From Drosophila persimilis (lineage: Eukaryota > Arthropoda > Insecta > Diptera > Drosophilidae): a stretch of DNA of 64,000 nt. Of this stretch, positions 1 to 11,900 are shown in pieces. Within the stretch, counting starts at the first letter, position 1. Every line of letters starts with the position of its first letter. The notes below the pieces were generated by a model. That model was given only the letters and a program-made list of their open reading frames with translations, was not told where the DNA came from and searched no databases. The stretch lies in the NCBI RefSeq assembly GCF_003286085.1, contig NW_020825288.1:5518001-5582000 (forward strand). Direction: 5' to 3'. A program made the position numbers and the translations under genes.

Positions 1-744
1 CGAAAATTAATTAGCCATGAAAAGTGAATCGACCGCAAAACAATTCCAACAGCAATGCATTTGCATATTCCAAATTGTTTATTAGCGGGGTATCTGGTAG
101 GGGGGGGGGGATCCGTTGATCTTGGAGAAGGGAAGCGCCAACTAGATCTCTGATTTATGGTTGAGCAGAATTAATGGAGATTTAAGTAGCAACCGAAAAT
201 CGTATAAATATATGCTCAACGAGGCCTGTCAGTGATGGGTGATCAATCGGTCAGTGATCGGGGGTGGAGGGGGCCAGGAACAGCTGCTGCACTGGTGGCA
301 GTCACAGCTGACATTTAACTCTCTATATAAATCAGTTTAAGACCCTACTTCAAACAATTGTGCTCGTATCGATATGAATTACTTTTGGCTCACCCCCAAA
401 GGGCCACAAAGCTGTGGCCAGATTTGCCATTTCCCTCCCGCCCCCCTTTCACCCTTTCCGCCGAGCCAGTGACGACGTCAGAGCAACGATGTCGGCGTCA
501 GCTGCAGCGTTGGCAGCGACAAATTGCACACAATTTGTGCATCTGTGTGCGAACACGTGCCGTTGCACCTCCTACGTCGTAGCCCGCTGCCCCAAGCCCT
601 TGAAGCCACCCCACACCCACAGCTCCCCTAAAAGCATCATCAGCGTTTCGCTGGTGTGTGTGTGAGAGCCACCTTGTTGGTGTGTGTTTGAATTTGCGGC
701 GAGTTGCGGCGGAAGTAAGCGAGTAAGTGCGCATGTCAAACGAG

Positions 745-821
745 ATACAGAGAGTGGGAGAGGGAGAGGGAGAGAGGCAGGGAAGAGAGAGCACTGACGG
801 TGCGAGAGAGAGAGAGAGAAA
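745..821. repeat. GA-rich simple sequence
   Basis: Mostly GAGAG/GGGAGA units, interrupted near 800 by a short non-repeat segment. Such tracts can bind GAGA factor/CLAMP in flies, but nothing here shows function. Confidence 0.8.
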
Positions 822-1944
822 TGCATTTTCATGGCTAGCTGTTTGTTGCGCAACATTCGCTTTTGCCGGCCGGCGCAACGCGTTGACTGCAACAGTGCGG
901 CATCACCATCCGCATCCGCATACAAATACCGATGTACATATATGTATATGTATAAGCACTACTGTAACCTAGAAAACTGCAAGCACACACACACACACAC
1001 GGACACTGAGCTGGCATTGCACACGCGGTGGCAGTGGAAAAAGTACAGCCACGACAACAGTTGCAAGGGCCGCCATTTTGTTGTGGTACGCCTGTGAAAC
1101 TAGGCCATTTCGCCGGGCACCCAGCCCATGGCGGCTCTCCTCTTTTGGTCTTAGCCCCGTTTATACATATATGTATGGTTTTTGCTGTTTGTTTTCCTCT
1201 TTCGCTGATCTAATTGCGACCCCCTTTGAAACCAGCCAAAAGTTTTTCATTTTATGCAAAATGAAAACGAAACGATACTTTGTGCGAGGTGTGGCAGGGG
1301 CTTGGGCTGGGACTGGGGCAGTGGCAGGAGGAGGGGCCAGGTTGTGTGTCATTTGTGGCTCGTGGCAAACGTTTTGCCAAAAGATGTTTCGCAAACATTT
1401 CGAATGCATTCCCCACATTGACCACATTGTATATGGCCCACCGAATGGGGACAGGGTATTAAAATAAGACACGATATAAACCAATATATCCGATGTGTGC
1501 ATAAGGAGGCTGTGCCAGTGCCTGTGCGGCAGGCAAAGTGTGTCAGAGACCAATGCCAAATACCGCATTCGGCGATGTGCTTTTTTGGGGCTCGCTCTGC
1601 CAATGCGGATGACATACAGTGGGCACAATCGGGTGCAGAAGTGCTCAAAATCCACTTGAGGGGAAGGCTGCTTACCGAACCACCGCCAGCCCCCCATGGA
1701 GCCAAAAATATGGGCGAAAAATAGCCAGCAGGCGGCGATCAGAGGTGGCCATCAAATGGAAACGAGGCCAAACGATGAGGCATTTGGCTCAAGTGTTCGC
1801 TTGGTTTTTGGTTTTTGGTTTTTTTGTCACCTTGAACATGAAAATTGGCCGCTGCATTTGTTGCATTTTTGCACTTGGCACAGATCTCGCATTGTGGACA
1901 AGACACTGACTAAATTTTCATTTAGATTTTCCGTATTGGAATAA

Positions 1945-1979
1945 TCTCTCTCTCTCTCTGTCTCTGTCTCTCTCTCTCG
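1945..1979. repeat. CT microsatellite
   Basis: An almost pure CT tract with two TG interruptions. Confidence 0.9.
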
Positions 1980-4314
1980 TTCTGGTCTGTGTATCTCTAA
2001 CTGCGTAAGTGGCATGAGATATTTTTATTGCATTTTTATTTTGCCATTTCTTCCATTGGCATTTCTGCAATTATGACAAATTTATGAGTTCGTTTCTCCC
2101 ACACACAGACGCACACACAGATACGCACTGACACGCACGAATGGATGGCTATTTGTCTGCCGGGGGGCACTCCTGCAACTGACTTTTGACGGATTGTGGC
2201 TGCAGTTGTACAAGCAGCGACGTGACAGCAGCCTCGAAGAATACATAAAGTCACACTGCGGTAGAGTAGATGTTACCGAGGAAATGTAAATGGAAATTCA
2301 AACTGAATTCTGAATTCTGAAGGGAAAAAGGAAAACCTTTTCGCTTTGCCTTGGCCACAGTGCCATTTGATTTGAGGTGTAGGTTGACTGTTGACTGGCT
2401 GTCATTCGTTTGGTTGTTCGTTCTTCTAAAGGTATAATTACATTTGTGCGGGCGCCCAGCTGTTTCGCTTCGCAGTCCATTACTCATACGCCCCGTGTGT
2501 GTGTTGCCCAATCAGCCAGCCAGCCAGCCAACGCAGGCAGCCAAGTCGTCGACACTTTGCCCAAGTCATTTGCAATTGTTGCGCTAATGCCACACAAATT
2601 GCACATCACAGCCACTGCCTCAGCCACTGCCTGAAGCCGCAGCTTGAAGGAGAGACAAATGGCTTTTAGCAGCACAATTAACTTTTAATAATAACTCAAT
2701 AAAGTCGAGCACGAGGGCAGAGCGCGGAGAGCGGTGCAGAAAAATGACTTATAGATACATTTAAATCGCTTCCTAATCAGAATTCAAGGTCCACTGCCAT
2801 ATGAGAAGGCGAGCACACAGCCGCGGTGTTGACGTCTCTATGATGATGGCTATTGCCAAAGGCAACAGCAATTGCTATTCAGGTGCCTGTCAATATGTAT
2901 CTGTATCTGTGCGCGTTTGTGTGTAGAGTGAATGTTGATTCAAGGTTGCTGCAGAGCACCCCCAAAGGCGTTCGCAGCATTATACTCGGGCAAAAATTTA
3001 ATTAAATTTTACCATATTTCTGGTTGTTGGCTTTTAAAAATAAATTGCAAAAAGTTAAGCAAAGAATCCTCAAGGAAATAATGCAAGCCAACGATGGGGG
3101 GCATGCCACAAAAAACCATAAATAAATAAGTGTATAAATTTAAGCTCATTTAAAGGGGGAATGGGATTGGAAGTGCAGTTGCTTCTTGTTCTGCCTGGCA
3201 CATTTGTCAAAAAAAAAGTCAGCCAAGACACACACACAGATACAAAAACAAACACTACCGTATAGACACGTGTGCCGCGCCATATTGGCTGGCTGGCTGG
3301 CTGGCTGGCCGCGAATGCAGTTTCCCTTCTCTCTGTGTTTTTTTTGCGATTGTTGTTGCCGCTTTCAACTGTCAGGGCATTGCGAAAGCTTAATGCCAGC
3401 TAACCGCAACACATACAGCTACCCCCCACCACCTCTCGTGCCCCATCTTTAGCTGCCCCAACCCTCGCCCCGTTGCCCGCCCTTAGTCATCGCCTTGCAC
3501 ACGCCGCGCTGTCTGCCTCGCTTTTGCACTATAATTTGTGTGTGTGTTTGCTTCGGTTAGCATTTCGTTTTCGTTCGTTGCTGCCTTTTGATATTATAAA
3601 ACAAATTAGTTGGAATAAAGTACGTAGAGAGCAGGCAGGCAGGCAATTAGCCGCCTCGACAAAGGGAATCGCGGGTACAGCAAATTGGTGGCTGATCTGT
3701 GTAGGAAAATATGGGGAAATATCTGTGATGGAGCAGTTCGCGGGAAATCGTCTCCAAGCTAAACGTTGTCCTCGCGGATTGTTGCCTCTAATTGCTTGTC
3801 ACATGCAATCATAGGAGTTTAACTTATAATTTCGCCCCACTCCCAGACTCGGTGTCCTTCCCTTTCTGTGTGTGCACTTGGGCACTTCCTTTGGCGGCCA
3901 TCGCAAACACCAAGCACCCCATCGACGGGGCACATGTGTGTGTGTGTGTGTGTATTTATGGGCCCAGCGTTTAACCACCCATTGCGGTTGCGGATGCCTT
4001 GGGGTTTGGCTTTGACTGTGGCTGTGGCTCTTTCGCGTAATGGCCTGCAGCCTTGCAACAGCCAAGGCCTTGATTAAAAGGCGTGCAAGTCCCTGGGTCG
4101 GCCGCGTGATTGTCATTGGTGGCAGTAAATGCACATAAATCTGCATTTAAAGTAATAACCCAACCGACAACGACGACGATCATCATCATCATCCTCGTAA
4201 TGATGCAGCGATGACAAAAGGCTGAGCCGCGCTGAGCTGAGCAAACACGGCGCATGAGTAATTTCTTGTTATTTGCGAGTACTTCACATTGTTGCACTTT
4301 ATTTTATTTCACTT

Positions 4315-4338
4315 GGATTCGGATTCGGATTCGGATTC
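4315..4338. repeat. GGATTC hexamer repeat
   Basis: Four perfect head-to-tail GGATTC units. Confidence 0.9.
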
Positions 4339-4370
4339 CATTCCATTGGACGCGCTCGAGCAAACGAAGG

Positions 4371-4482
4371 TTAATCATACGCCGCGTGGTGCAAAAGGCA
4401 TCTAACAGAGAAAATGGTGTACGGTGCGTATGAGTAATGTACGAACGGGCTTGGACGGTCTCATTACGTATGCGCCACGTGG
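4371..4482. repeat. Cluster of three GTGCGTATGAGTAATG-type motifs
   Basis: Three copies of a recurring motif lie within 112 bases. Copy one is AATCATACGCCGCGTGG (forward CATACGCC form), copy two is GGTGCGTATGAGTAATG (reverse form), and copy three is CATTACGTATGCGCCACGTGG, which carries a CACGTG E-box. Copies one and two face each other as an imperfect inverted repeat. Function is unknown; recurrence elsewhere in the window is the reason to mark it. Confidence 0.55.
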
Positions 4483-4693
4483 CCACCTTGAAGATCTCCA
4501 TTTGATTTCGGCTTGGCACCACATGCAACTGCATTACAATGCGGCACATCACACAGGCAACCGCACAGCAAAAACAACTGACAACTGACAATAATTGCGC
4601 ACAATTAGACATTAATTGCATTCATTCTCGATTTGCAATGCCAGCAACAGCAGCACAGCGATCATTTATCCCTCCAACCATCCATCTGCTCTG

Positions 4694-4740
4694 CCATCCC
4701 ATCCATCCATCCATCCATCCATCTATTCATCCATCCATCT
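4694..4740. repeat. CATC tetranucleotide microsatellite
   Basis: About eleven CATC units, with a few substitutions. Confidence 0.9.
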
Positions 4741-5988
4741 GTGGTTCCATCTGTTTTGCTTGTGGCTTGCATTTTCAGTGCAATTCGAGATTCGCGATAT
4801 GCTATTCAAGATTCAGATGCGGAAATGCGGCATATATCTTTTCAATTAACCGGCCACGCCTTGCCCTGCCTTGCCCTGCCCTGCCCTGACTTGGCAAAAT
4901 AAACTTTTCCATTGTTGTTCGTTCATTCATTTGTTTGTTTATCCTCCATCCCGGCCTGCCGCCCACCCAATAAGGTGGGCGTGGCTGCCTACTCTGACAT
5001 AAATTTAAATGTGCCAAGAACGGGGAAGTTTTGATGCTTTTGGTCAACTATTTGGCCGGGCAGCTGGACCCGGGCTGGGGCTGGGGCTTGTGCAACAGGT
5101 TACCCAAAGTGAAAGTGCAGCTGGCCAAAAGGATGGTTGGATGGACAGAGACATGGACAAAGATGGTGGGAGGAACACTGATGGGGGACCCCCCCTGACA
5201 CCCTACACACTTATCGGGTCTCATCAATCGGACAACTACTTTGCTGCTGCTGGATTTTCTCGCTGACTGTTGGGCTTGCCGGAATGTATGTAAATACAAC
5301 AAATACATAGCCACCATATGAAAATCTAATCAGACTTTCAAGGTTAATACATTCTGCTGTGCCATGGCTGCCCCTGCCCCTGCCACTGCCACTGCCGCTG
5401 CTGCTGTTCATTTTTGATATTTGTTCTCCTCGTTGTCGCTGTCGCTGGCTGTTGCTCGCTTTGAGGTTTTGTGTGTTTGCTGTTAAGAGCCCTTAAACGA
5501 AAGACACGCACACATTGGAAAAGTCATGCCTCGTGTACAGTAGTACCTATGTATTCGAAACATATATGACTATAACAAGTTGTGTGGGGGTCGGGGGCGG
5601 TTCATATAGATTGTGGGCAAACAAACAGACGGCCGACTGTCCGCTGCTCGATGCGGACTTGGCACAGACGGTGGCGGGGGGTGGGGGGTTGGGGTCTAGC
5701 AGTTGCGTAAGATTCCGCTTCAACGTCCGTCTTCGATGCTTGATTTTCAGGCGGTGGAAGGCCCTTAAAGTTCAAACATAATTAATTAAAGAGCCAAGTT
5801 TCGTCCAATGGCTGAAATGTTGAAAGGAGGAGGGGGGAGGTAGGAGTGTAGGGCTATTGATTTTCTCTAGGGAATGTGTGTTCGTGCATGTGTGTGTGTG
5901 CGAAGTTAACGAGCTGCTGACATTGCCCTTTTTTTGTGCTTTTTTGTGTGATTGATGCGTTGGCAATTGTTGTTTGTTTTGTAAGTAA

Positions 5989-6007
5989 TACCCTATAGCA
6001 AAGGGTA
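5989..6007. repeat. TACCCT...AGGGTA inverted repeat
   Basis: A short hairpin-type sequence with TACCCT and AGGGTA arms around a seven-base centre. It is one of several similar sites in the window (22435, 45191, 47704), so it is probably a remnant of a dispersed repeat family that I cannot name. Confidence 0.5.
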
Positions 6008-6510
6008 CAATTATTCGGGAGGAAAGGGCAGCATTTCTTGCCCTTGAATATATCAGATTTATCTTTCGCACAGATCACATTTTTTAATGCCGGAAATGGC
6101 AGAGAAAAATGGCATATTTAAATGTAATATTTTGTTTTTAAATACAAAAAATAATGAAATTAAATAAAATTGACTTTGATTTAAACGTAAACGGATCTAA
6201 ATATTTTTCTAAATATTTGAATTATAATTTTGAAATATATTTAATATATTAGGATATTTTTTAAATTTGCCAATCTTTTGGTTGTATTTTTTCTCTGTGT
6301 GTATAGATTATATGGGAAAAAATTGATTGAAAATCGCAATCTATTATGCAAGGGTATCCCCAGGGCTGGCCTTCTTTTACTTTTGTTTTTTTCCGGCTTC
6401 TAGGGCTTGTGGTATTTTCGACATTTATTTGATTTTAAGAATACTTCTCTTCTCTGCCCCCACTTCCCTTTTGCAGTCCCCTGCAAGTGGCTGTACTGTT
6501 TCTGGTGCCA

Positions 6511-6558
6511 CACAGTGCGTATGAGTAATGAGCGTTGCATCAAGCATACGCCGTGTGG
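6511..6558. repeat. Inverted pair of the GTGCGTATGAGTAATG-type motif
   Basis: CACAGTGCGTATG at 6511-6523 faces CATACGCCGTGTGG at 6545-6558, giving an imperfect hairpin with a loop of about 21 bases. The 17 bases at 6536-6552 recur exactly, in reverse complement, at 47544-47560. Confidence 0.55.
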
Positions 6559-6765
6559 ACGTGCCAAAAATAGCTGAAACCCGCCCGACATTTACATAAT
6601 TATGGCAATTAAAATCCTCTACACAAAGTTGCAATTAAACAAAATGCAACAGAAATGTCACGCTCTACTTCCCGCCAAGATTTTGACCGCATTCCTTCTT
6701 ATCTATAGATCTTGAATTGGGATTGCGATTGGGTTTGGTATTGAGTTTGGGAATCTTTGGCTCAC

Positions 6766-6989
6766 CTTTTTCTTGCGATCATCCTTGAAATCAATGACAA
6801 TGCCCTCGTCCGAGGTGGACACCGATGTTGTGCGTATGCGTGCATTTGCCGCATCGTGCGGCGACAATATATTGGGGCTGTGATGGCCGTGCCCGTGGCC
6901 ATCGTCGCTGAGCGGCGGCGAGGCCGAGCCGGAACTCCAGGAGGCCGATGAGCTGCTGCCCGGGCTGGAGCCCAGGCATTGGTCGGACA
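6766..6989 (-). CDS. Glut4EF: Coding exon of Glut4EF-like transcription factor (Ser/Pro-rich part)
   Basis: Internal coding exon of 224 bases. On the minus strand it opens after a TCTTTCAG acceptor (AG at 6991-6990) and closes with an AAG|GTGAGC donor, leaving phase 0. The peptide runs from VSDQCLGSSPG through a Ser/Trp-rich stretch (SSSSASWSSGSASPPLSDD) and a His-rich patch (GHGHGHH) to TSDEGIVIDFKDDRKKK. In vertebrate ZNF704/ZNF395-type proteins the same order occurs: a Ser/Trp segment, an SPPLS motif, an acidic D-D/E-G-I motif and then a basic run just before the C2H2 finger. That correspondence is from memory of the family, not from an alignment. The family binds DNA through a zinc finger and C-clamp, which are not in this window. 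The reading frame stays open into the following intron (to about 6703), which extends the apparent ORF but is not needed. The next exon should lie below position 1. Confidence 0.82.
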
Positions 6990-7049
6990 CTGAAAGATTC
7001 GGCGTAGAGAGAGGGCGCTGTGGGTTCTGTTGAGTAAGGTTCGACCTAC
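6990..7049 (-). other. 60-base short intron, stop-free and in frame (possible exitron)
   Basis: On the minus strand the segment starts GTAGGT and ends TCTTTCAG, and its length of 60 is typical of short fly introns. It interrupts a codon after the first base (phase 1). Splicing joins ...NPIG to VSDQ. Because 60 is a multiple of three and the frame has no stop, retention would insert 20 residues, Ser/Pro/Gln-rich and including RPLSTPNLS. Both the spliced and the retained products are therefore full-length in frame. I favour splicing from the splice signals, but retention is possible. Confidence 0.65.
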
Positions 7050-7168
7050 CCCCAATAGGATTGTGTAGGTTCATGAGAATCAGAGCTGCATTGCATTCCG
7101 ACATCTGGTCCTCATTGCCCGGACTGCTGCCATAGTCCTGATGATCGCTGGACGGACGTTTCCTCGAG
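7050..7168 (-). CDS. Glut4EF: Coding exon of Glut4EF-like transcription factor (AALILMNL motif)
   Basis: Internal coding exon of 119 bases. On the minus strand it follows CGTTACAG (AG at 7170-7169) and ends at a G|GTAGGT donor. Its first base completes a codon left by the upstream exon at 19567, and it ends one base into a codon, which the exon at 6989 completes. The peptide runs SRKRPSSDHQDYGSS, then PGNEDQMSECNAALILMNLHNPIG. The AALILMNL helix corresponds in position and pattern to the conserved AAMVLTSL-type motif of vertebrate ZNF704/ZNF395/SLC2A4RG. The basic RKRP start could contribute to nuclear import; that is inference. Translation could look as if it starts at the internal Met before SECNAA, but the open frame and matching phase upstream argue that this Met is internal. 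Confidence 0.83.
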
Positions 7169-8914
7169 CTGTAACGAAACGGAATGATAGATGGGGATTG
7201 TTATAGTAAGAAAAATCACACATTTTTGGGGCGATGCAAATCATGGACAGCGCTGTGGCCCACCCACACACGCACACAGGCACACACACACATATGCACA
7301 TTCTATGAACAGATAAAGATATAGACACGCAGTCTGTTGGGGGCTTTGGGTTTGACTTCAAAGGCAACCGCCGATTGCACACAGCACAACAATGCCCCCA
7401 CGAGGTATTTTCAGCGATAATCGCCTCCAGCGTCATTTCAATGCAAAAAACATCGCAAAACTATTTTTCCATTTAACTAATTTCTGCCCCAATCCCCATG
7501 CCCCATGCCCCATGTCCCATCCATAGCCGCAGTTGCAGTTGCAGTCGCAATCGCGTCATTGTTTCGTCATTAATTGGCCTCTTTCCGATGGCCTCACATA
7601 TTTCGAAGCGTTCTGCATATATTTCAGAGATCCGTGAGCCCCGAGAGTCGCTGACTTTAAGCTAACCTTGTGGCAACCTTCAGTGGCCAAAATCAGAGAT
7701 GATATCCCTTTGCATTTGCTTTATGAACAGCGTTTTTACGCTCAAATAAATTGAACAAAGGCAGACGGGCGACGACAATGACAATGGCCAACTCCTCGCA
7801 TAAGAATGCAGTCAGCCAGCTAAGCTTTGATGGGTGGCTGCTCCACCCAGTGGGGCAGGGACGGTGGGGGAGGGGCACCATAAAGACGCGACGCGACAGA
7901 CGCATCGCGAGTGCGTCGTGTCATAAATTCAAAACATTTGAAACGGACAAAACTGATTTGGAATACCCCGTAATCAAGCTGAGTGCGAGAGTGCCCGAGA
8001 GACATAATTGAGGCAAATGCCAACAATTGAGACGTCGTCATGGCCACCATGGCCATCATCAGAGTGGCCGAGCGTTGTCGAGTGGCGTTAAGGAGTGCTC
8101 CGAAGGAGTCCCTCAAACACTTGCTGCATGCCAGGATTAAAATATTCCAAGTGCATGCCATTGAACCATCCCCCCGCCCCGTCGCAGTACAGGTGGAGTG
8201 GTACAGTGGGTGGCATGTTCATGCCTCGCTGGATCCACTGTTGCTGCTGCACTGAGCAATTATTGATGCTCAGACTTAAGCGGCTTAGTGGCAGCTGCAG
8301 CAGGGGGGCAGGGGCATCGTAGTGGCTTGAAACTTTGATGCAAAAGCTGGTCAAAACTTCAACATGAGGTCGGGCCTTTCCCTTCATTATCACCAAGTGT
8401 TCTCTACTTTCGTTATCTCTCGTTATCTCCCATCTGCTGTGGCTGTTGTTGGCCCGAACAGAACTCGTGGCCGCTCTCTGGCCCCGGTCGAAAAATCTAT
8501 GACTCTACGACTCCATTGTGCAATCTAAAAGGCCGCAGGCAGGCAGACTCTTCTGCAGCATTCTGTTGCTGATGTTGCATTTAAGTGAATGCAGCTCCTT
8601 CTCCTTCTCCCGTAGCCCATAAAATTTTATTACACTGCTACCAGGTTTTTGCCTTTTGTCTAATGCCATGGCCGACAGCCGACAGCCGTCCCGTTCCGCA
8701 GTCGAGTCCCACCGATTGCTGAGTGAGAGCCTAGGCACAGCAGCACCTTCTCTACCACCAGCTGCTGCTGCTGCTCCGGCTGCTCCTCTTCTTCTGCCCC
8801 GTACGTTGCGCCCCAATTAAATTTACTAAACTCAGCGATAAATTTCTGTTTCAGATCGTTGCTAATCGCATAAAAGTAAATTTGCGCATAAATCGCCATT
8901 TCCTTTACCAACGA

Positions 8915-8981
8915 ATCTCGGATCTCGGAGTCGGGGTCTCGGAGTCTCGGAGTCCCGGTGTCCCGGAGTCTCGGAGTCCCG
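8915..8981. repeat. TCTCGGAG minisatellite
   Basis: Roughly eight imperfect copies of an eight- to nine-base unit (TCTCGGAG / TCCCGGAG). Confidence 0.8.
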
Positions 8982-11900
8982 CGTTGGAGCCTCTGCTGTT
9001 GCATTAGCTTCGGTCACAGATTGAGTGTTTTTGCCGGCCGGCAAAAGGCGCGTGCCTGACAGACATCACCTTCGGATGGCTGTGCAGGGGAGTGAAGCGA
9101 GGCGTTTTGGCCATCACGATGTGGCCATTTTATGCGCACAATCGGTACCGTTAGGCATAGGCATAGGCCCAGGCATAGGCCCGTTTGCTTTCCGCCCCAT
9201 TGCGCAGCCACAAAACTTTAATAAACTGCAAGCCGCAGTTGCAGTTGCAGATGGAGTTGCAGTTGCAGTTGCATTGTGGCTCGGCTGCTCTCTGACCAGG
9301 TCTCCTTTTTGGCTTACTCACTGCGTGGCCGCACGTAAATTGCCCCAAGAGAGAGGGGGACGTAGAGAGGGGGAGAGAGTGGGGCCAGAAGGAGGCTGAG
9401 GATCGTTGGCTGTGGCGCGTGATTGAAATGCGATATATTCGCGCCCGATTTTGGGGCCAGCTTTTCAGAGCCAGAGCCTGGGAAATGCGCCACGATTTTC
9501 ACTCGGTTGCCGCTGCCGCTGCCACTGCCTCTGTGGCAACTTTGGCCCGTTTGCCCGTTTTCCGTTTGCTGTTTTGTTGGCAATTATTTGCCCACGTTTG
9601 CTGGCTGGCTGCAACGTGAAGTTGCATGCAGCACAGGCAAAACGAGCAGCAAAAAATAGGTGTTGAAAGCAAAATTACATTGCAATGTTCAGCGAATGTC
9701 AGGAAACAAGAGATGCGATATGATATGCCCCCAAGGGGGTGGCAGGGAGGCGGCAAGATGGCATGGAAGTTGTTTGCATGCTGCACAAAAATTAGTGAAA
9801 ATTGCCTCAAATTTGCTCGGTTTCAGGCCCCCTTTTTCTGTTTTTTGTTTTGCAGTTGATTTCTTGTGTGGTTTGCAATTAAAGTTTATTGAATTAGCCA
9901 CGTGCTCGGGATTCGCTTTGGGTTTCACCCTCATTTCGGGGTAATTGCTGGGACCTTAGACCGGGAGAAACTTTCACCGAAATTGCTGGGGGAAAGTCCT
10001 CTCCCTGTCACAGTCACAGTCCCTATTCCCCTTTCCGCCCCTCCCCTGCGATTCGAGCGAGACAAAGCGACTACTCCATGGAGTGGACAAGAAAAGACCC
10101 GTAAATATCAGCAATCAAAATCTAAACAATTTTCAAGTGTAATTTATACGCAGGCGAAAATATAAAAAGAATACAAAAAAAACAAAATCTGATTTCTGCG
10201 ATTAGAAGAGCAGGGGAGTAGGAGGAGGGCCAGGGGCAGGGGTTTAGCTCTTCAACTTCATTGAGGTTTTTCAGTGCCTTCTTGCGAAAGTGGCTTTCGC
10301 TTATCAGTTTGCACGATAAGAAAACCCAAGACTCGGCAGCGCACAAAAATAAACGTCCGAGAGAGACAGAGAGAGAGAGGGAGAACGGGTGTGTGTGTCC
10401 CAATGTCAACAGCAAAAACAAGAGCGGAAATGTTCCATACAAAACCTGAGGCTGAAGGTAAATACGATTCAACCCGAAAGAGGCCATGAGGCCAGGAAAC
10501 CGTGTAATGACAATGTTTGACCCAAAAACGATCGACTCCCCCCCAAAGACAGTAAGAATGGGGACTTTCTTGGGTACACGCTGCCAACGGTGCGTATGAG
10601 AGATCTCTCCATTTGCCCAATAGTTTCGTCGAAAACGAAAACCAAAACAAAAACAAGCCAAAAAAAGAGGCAAAGGCGAATGTTACGCATTTCTTGTATT
10701 TATAAATATTTTTTTATTTTTGTTTTCGCATTTTTTGGGGGCCTTTTTTTTCTGTAGCATTTGGTATTTGCCCATGACGTTGCCGAATGAATGGTGTTGT
10801 GATTTTACTTCTGGCCAGGCCAAGACGCAGGGCAGACAAGTGCCTGGGATTGTTGTTGGCTTGTGCCGTTCAAGGCAATCCCGTCTGCAGTGCGTGAGCC
10901 CTCCTCCTCATCCACCGCCTCCACCGCCTCCGCCACTGAGAGTTTTCTCCCATGACACAATTTGAATATCTGTTGTGGCTGTTTTATTTGTTCATTTTAT
11001 TGAAACAAGGCGAAGGCAAAGGCAAAGGCGAAGGCGACCTCTTTCTGGCTCTGTCTGGCTGTTGTTGCTGTTAATTTGGAGGTTTCATCGCCGTCGCCGT
11101 CGCCGCCGCCGCCGTTGACACACATAATTTCTCTCTTCTTTTTTATCCGTCTTTCTGGCAAAAATTGAGCAAATAAAAGCCTGGCTTTTGTGGCCTCAAA
11201 GCCAGGTAGCGCCAAAAAAACAACAAGCAGGTGAGCGCCACGCGGAGAGAGAGAGACAGACAGAGAGGGCGGGAATAAAATTAAAAAAAAAACACAAATA
11301 AAAGCCGATTTGTGCGTAACTGTAAAATGTGTGAGAGCCGCCATCGTAAGTGAATGGCGCAGGCCTGCTGCTGCCTCTCTCTCTCCCTCTCTCTCGCTCC
11401 GCGCGTGTGTGTCGCTCTTTCTCGCTCCTCTCAGGGGGTGGGGTGAGGGTCTGTGTTGACTTTTGGTTTATTTTGACTCAGATTTGCTGCTAAACGTCAG
11501 AGGCGGCCATAGATATCGTAGTAAATAGTTGTGTTGTTTCCATTGTTATTTTTTCAGTGCGTAGTTTTTTATGGCTGTTTTTTTGGCGATCACGAGCACG
11601 TGTTTTTTTTTAGAGCCGGGGGCCCGAAAACCATCTAGATTGGATTCGTCATGAATGAACTTCAGAGTTTTGCTGCAGTCCAGGGTTGGGGATGGTTTCT
11701 GTTTTCGAAAACCAAGTCTTGGCATCGCCATCGCATTATCATTTCTTTTATTTGACTGGCAAATGTTCGGAAAAACATTTAACAGCTTTCCTTTCATGTA
11801 CGTTTTGGTAGCGACTCGACCCGCATCGTTTACACAGCCGAATGGCGCTTTAAACATTTCGTTTTTTCTCTGTTTTTCTCTGTTTTCCTCTGGTTTATTT

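Larger units (their letters stand above)
1..6765 (-). other. Intron (partial) of the minus-strand gene
   Basis: This is the non-coding stretch that follows the splice donor at 6765 on the minus strand and runs off the window. I found no coding exon, zinc-finger codons or RNA gene in it. It contains a G-run (100-110), a GA-rich tract (745-821), CA and CT microsatellites (984-1000, 1945-1979), a GGATTC repeat (4315-4338), a CATC repeat (4694-4740), and a cluster of the GTGCGTATGAGTAATG-type motif (2478-2500, 4371-4482, 6511-6558). The 6080-6320 segment is strikingly AT-rich. Assigning it as intron is inference from the donor and from the missing C-terminal half of the protein. Confidence 0.7.

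Noticed and set aside
1161..1697. 178-codon open frame, minus strand
   Set aside because: No domain, no leader or splice signals, and unusual Trp/His/Cys-rich composition typical of random translation.
6703..6765. Extension of the last exon's frame past AAAAAG into IPNPIAIPI
   Set aside because: The extension comes after a consensus GTGAGC donor and consists of a degenerate repeat, so it is read-through into the intron.
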